Positions 61,364 through 64,000 of a stretch of 64,000 nucleotides of DNA are shown piece after piece. Below the pieces are notes generated by a model, which was not told where the DNA came from, searched no databases, and saw only the letters and a list, made by a program, of their open reading frames with translations. Both the position numbers and the translations under genes were made by a program. This DNA is from an uncultured Paracoccaceae bacterium (GTDB lineage Bacteria; Pseudomonadota; Alphaproteobacteria; Rhodobacterales; Rhodobacteraceae): positions 62,001 to 126,000 of the forward strand of contig CANMIX010000008.1 of assembly GCA_947497985.1 (NCBI GenBank), written 5' to 3'. How positions within the stretch are numbered: position 1 is the first letter of the stretch; every line of letters starts with the position of its first letter.

Positions 61364-62281
61364 GTGACCAGCGAAATGGACAACACATCCCTGGATTGGC
61401 TTGAAGCTGAGCTGCAGGACACGCTGGATGAGGATTTTGAGATCGAATTTGCCGAGCCTATGCTGTCCATGGAGCTGCGCAAAATCTATCGCGCGCAGCA
61501 CCCTGAGATGTTGGATCGCAAGGTCTATTTCCAGAACCTTCTGCGCCTGCAGGCCGAGCTGATCAAAGTGCAGGATTGGGTGCAACATACCGGTGCCAAG
61601 GTCTGTATCCTGTTTGAAGGGCGCGACAGTGCCGGTAAGGGCGGCGTGATCAAACGGATCACCCAACGCCTGAACCCGCGCGTAGCCCGCGTGGTGGCTT
61701 TGCCCGCACCAAGCCGCCGTGAACAAAGCCAGTGGTATTTCCAACGTTACGTGCCGCATCTGCCAGCGGCTGGTGAAATCGTGCTGTTTGACCGCTCCTG
61801 GTACAACCGTGCCGGTGTGGAACGGGTGATGGGCTTTGCGTCGGACGATCAAGTCGAACAGTTCTTTCAGGACGTTCCCGAATTTGAACGCATGTTGGCG
61901 CGTTCAGGTATCATCTTGCTGAAATACTGGTTCTCGATCACAGATGAAGAACAGCAGCTGCGCTTTATGATGCGGATTCATGATCCGATGAAACAGTGGA
62001 AGCTGTCGCCGATGGATTTGGAAAGCCGGATCCGTTGGGAGCAATACACCACTGCCAAAGAAGAGATGTTTGAACGCACAAACATCCCCGAGGCCCCGTG
62101 GTTCATCGTCGAAGGCAACGACAAGAAGCGCGAACGTTTGAATTGTATTGAGGACCTGCTGACACGTATCCCATATGAGGACGTCCCGAGCGAAAAGGTC
62201 AACTTGCCGGATCGTGAGTATAACCCCGATTACGAACGTCGGGTTCTGCCAGATGAGCTGTATGTGCCCAAGATCTACTGA
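61364..62281 (+). CDS. ppk2: Polyphosphate kinase 2
   Basis: A 305-residue PPK2-family kinase that transfers phosphate between polyphosphate and nucleotides. GTG 61364 is chosen because AAGGAG lies six bases upstream; the ATG at 61340 precedes that site. The Walker A-type motif is FEGRDSAGKGGVIKRI near residue 80, the Walker B region is IVLFDRSWYNRAGVERVMGF, and the lid has HDPMKQWKLSPMD. The N-terminal 50 residues are acidic. It stands alone, with a terminator. Confidence 0.93.
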   Translation: MTSEMDNTSLDWLEAELQDTLDEDFEIEFAEPMLSMELRKIYRAQHPEMLDRKVYFQNLLRLQAELIKVQDWVQHTGAKVCILFEGRDSAGKGGVIKRITQRLNPRVARVVALPAPSRREQSQWYFQRYVPHLPAAGEIVLFDRSWYNRAGVERVMGFASDDQVEQFFQDVPEFERMLARSGIILLKYWFSITDEEQQLRFMMRIHDPMKQWKLSPMDLESRIRWEQYTTAKEEMFERTNIPEAPWFIVEGNDKKRERLNCIEDLLTRIPYEDVPSEKVNLPDREYNPDYERRVLPDELYVPKIY

Positions 62282-62314
62282 TCTTGATCCCCGGCATCGG
62301 GATGAACCAAAAAG

Positions 62315-62335
62315 GCCCGGCCATTGGCCGGGCTT
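62315..62335 (+). terminator. Terminator after ppk2
   Basis: GCCCGGCC (62315-62322), loop ATT, GGCCGGGC (62326-62333), then TT. An A-run precedes it. It lies about 35 bases after the stop. Confidence 0.75.
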
Positions 62336-62425
62336 AGTAATATGGGCAGATCTGAAGACGCTGATCCGCCCGGGGGCATCGGTAGTTTAGGTGACCCAGC
62401 GCAGTGCAACGCGCCGGGCAGGTGG

Positions 62426-63556
62426 TCAGAACAAAAACGTGCTGCTGTCCACGTCAGTCATATCGGTCCGGAGCAAGATTAATGTATTATCCGCATCGTC
62501 CGTAATCCGCAGATGACCGTTTTTGACTTCGGTGTGGTTGGCGACCAAGTCCGCGTAACTTGTAATGCCGACTGCGGCGCTCAGATCGACGAAGTCCTCG
62601 ATGTCAGCTTTGTTAAAGTCGATCACGCGATCGGTGCCCTCTGAGAACACAAAAGTGTCCTTGCCAAAGCCACCGGAAAGTCGATCGTTGCCTTCGCCAC
62701 CATCCAAAGTGTCCCGACTGAGGCCACCAAATAGGGTGTCGTTGTCTGATCCACCATCAAGGAAATCGAAACCATCTCCTCCGAGAAGGGTGTCTTCGCC
62801 CGCGCCACCTTCGAGCGTGTCGGGACCGCTTAGGCCGCGTAGGATGTCATCACCGGCTTCACCCAAAAGCGCGTCGCCGCCTGCGCCACCGATGAGCTCG
62901 TCATTGCCGTCGCCACCGTTGACAACATCCCTGCCGTTACCACCGAAGACAGTGTCGTCACCGCTGCTGCCCGTGACCGTGTCGTTGCCACGCAACACCC
63001 GGACCAAAGCCGGACTATCGAGTATGATCGTGTCATCGCCGTTGGTCGGCACGTCTTCGACGACTACTGGATCTTCTTGGTTAGGGGGGCTGGACGCATC
63101 ATCTAGCTGCAGATCAGCAGAGGTGAGTGCAAAGTTCTGGGTGACCATGACGGCTGTGTAACCGTTGAATTCCCCAAGCTCGATTCCGATCCCAATGACC
63201 GTCACATTAGGGTCGAGGATATTGGCGCGGTGACCAGGGCTGTTCATCAGTGCGTTGTGCAGATCAATCACATCGTCTTCGAGACCGGGATCGCCGCGTT
63301 CGCTTTGCCAGGCGATGTTTTCGCTCCACCGCCAGCTGCCGGTGAATTCAAACCCGGCGTTCGCCATGCGGTCGCCGGCAGAGGTGCCATTAACGCCAGT
63401 GTGGGAAAAGACGTCTTGGTTCAGCATCCATGTGCTGTGATCTTCGGCGGAATCGTTCAAACGCAGTTCTAGCTGTACAGGGTTGAGCCCGTTCGCCGCA
63501 CGTTCTGCGTTAATCAATTCTAACATTTGTCGCTCAAGAGCGCTCGCTTCGCTCAT
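62426..63556 (-). CDS. CAP/SCP-domain protein with RTX calcium repeats
   Basis: A 376-residue protein. A CAP domain (about 1-145) comes first: MLELINAERAANGLNPVQL, DHSTWMLNQDVFSHTG and NALMNSPGHRANILDP carry the conserved His/Glu pattern. A linker of acidic and Pro residues follows, then about seven RTX nonapeptides (GGxGxDxL type, 180-300). The C-terminus ends DVDSSTFLF, a type I secretion-like tail. There is no signal peptide. AGGAG precedes the ATG. It is probably secreted and calcium-folded; the transporter is not in the window. Confidence 0.9.
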   Translation of the reverse strand: MSEASALERQMLELINAERAANGLNPVQLELRLNDSAEDHSTWMLNQDVFSHTGVNGTSAGDRMANAGFEFTGSWRWSENIAWQSERGDPGLEDDVIDLHNALMNSPGHRANILDPNVTVIGIGIELGEFNGYTAVMVTQNFALTSADLQLDDASSPPNQEDPVVVEDVPTNGDDTIILDSPALVRVLRGNDTVTGSSGDDTVFGGNGRDVVNGGDGNDELIGGAGGDALLGEAGDDILRGLSGPDTLEGGAGEDTLLGGDGFDFLDGGSDNDTLFGGLSRDTLDGGEGNDRLSGGFGKDTFVFSEGTDRVIDFNKADIEDFVDLSAAVGITSYADLVANHTEVKNGHLRITDDADNTLILLRTDMTDVDSSTFLF

Positions 63557-64000
63557 AGGTACTTCTCCTAAGGTAGCCTCATCGCGAGGTCGTAGTATTA
63601 ACCTCTACGATGGGATTAGCGCGGAATTAGGGCAGGCTGCATGGCGCGTGTTTAAAATCGTAAATTTACGGTGAAACCCCGCCATTCACGTGGTCTTCTA
63701 TCGGCTTAGATTTGCCTTTCGTTAACTTGAGGGGCTTTTTGAGCGCAAATATGCCGATTGAATTTCAGAAATTAAGAGTAATCTTGCCTGTCGCGACGGT
63801 CTGAATAGCTGCCTTGGAATCGGTAGCGATGCTATGCGTGGCGAAATTGAGGCCGGATCGTGGAGAAGTCATGTGCAGGCGCGGACTTTGAAACTTTGAA
63901 ATGTCGCCAGGCGTTAAGAAGTCTTGTGCTTTGGTTAAGGCCTGCCGTTGTGCTGCCGCCAGGTAATAGTCTGTGGCTTTTTAGAGCACGCAAAAACAAA
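63557..64000. other. Terminal non-coding stretch
   Basis: No credible gene, RNA or repeat was recognised in the last 444 bases. The first 60 presumably carry the promoter of the CAP/RTX gene. A TTTGAAA-type direct repeat occurs near 63886-63899. A gene may begin beyond the window. Confidence 0.5.

Noticed and set aside
1-64000. tRNA, rRNA, insertion sequences, prophage, CRISPR
   Set aside because: No cloverleaf ends, transposases, integrases, phage structural genes or spaced direct repeats were seen on reading the window.

Overview
The window is ordinary chromosomal DNA of a marine alphaproteobacterium, most likely of the Roseobacter group (Rhodobacteraceae/Roseobacteraceae). The evidence is the gene set itself: a bztABCD glutamate/glutamine/aspartate/asparagine importer next to an ATP12 chaperone, a malyl-CoA lyase, a dgcN-dgcA D-glutamate module, a VPLPA-CTERM protein, DUF1244 beside pyruvate kinase, and pheS/pheT. 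No rRNA, tRNA, CRISPR array, insertion sequence or prophage was seen.

Layout. 1-6261: end of an RluA-family pseudouridine synthase, a HAD phosphatase, an ATP12-type assembly factor and bztABCD. 6436-16649: an island for sulfated organic compounds, with an IclR regulator behind a large dyad, a sugar-type ABC importer, two cytoplasmic formylglycine sulfatases, their formylglycine-generating enzyme, and a third sulfatase-like protein that has lost its catalytic residues. 16688-22660 (minus strand): a tightly packed operon with a caspase-like protease, two OmpA-domain proteins (one fused to a solute-binding domain), a two-helix membrane protein, a VWA protein and a Coq4-like protein. 22783-29409: a 1139-residue beta-roll protein, a 7TM histidine kinase, an EF-hand protein and a LuxR-type response regulator. 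These last two regions are the best candidates for an undescribed system.

29441-36887 holds TetR, DM13, rhodanese, lipoprotein, accA, AraC/GyrI, LysE, Lrp and malyl-CoA lyase genes, with a MITE-like repeat at 33176-33331. 37209-41009 is a D-amino-acid module (dgcN, dgcA, a phosphoesterase, a D-amino acid transaminase). 41133-49237 contains LysR, a small Cys/His-rich secreted protein, DUF1244, pyk, a VPLPA-CTERM protein, rpmI-rplT, a Hint-domain protein and an adenylate cyclase.

49442-54481 is pheS and pheT, split by an AT-richer DUF2513 gene and a secreted esterase. 54550-63556 holds a VOC protein, LysR, a methyltransferase, YtoQ, GNAT, a membrane protein with TetR, mscL, alanine dehydrogenase with a divergent Lrp regulator, PPK2, and a CAP-domain/RTX protein.

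Several genes link functionally. The bzt importer, the D-glutamate module, the D-amino acid transaminase, alanine dehydrogenase and two Lrp regulators point to heavy use of dissolved amino acids. The sulfatase island appears to import a sulfated molecule intact and remove the sulfate in the cytoplasm. The beta-roll protein, EF-hand protein and kinase/regulator pair look like a calcium-linked surface program. Start codons were chosen by eye from ribosome binding sites and signal peptides. All functional calls rest on recognised motifs, without database searches.
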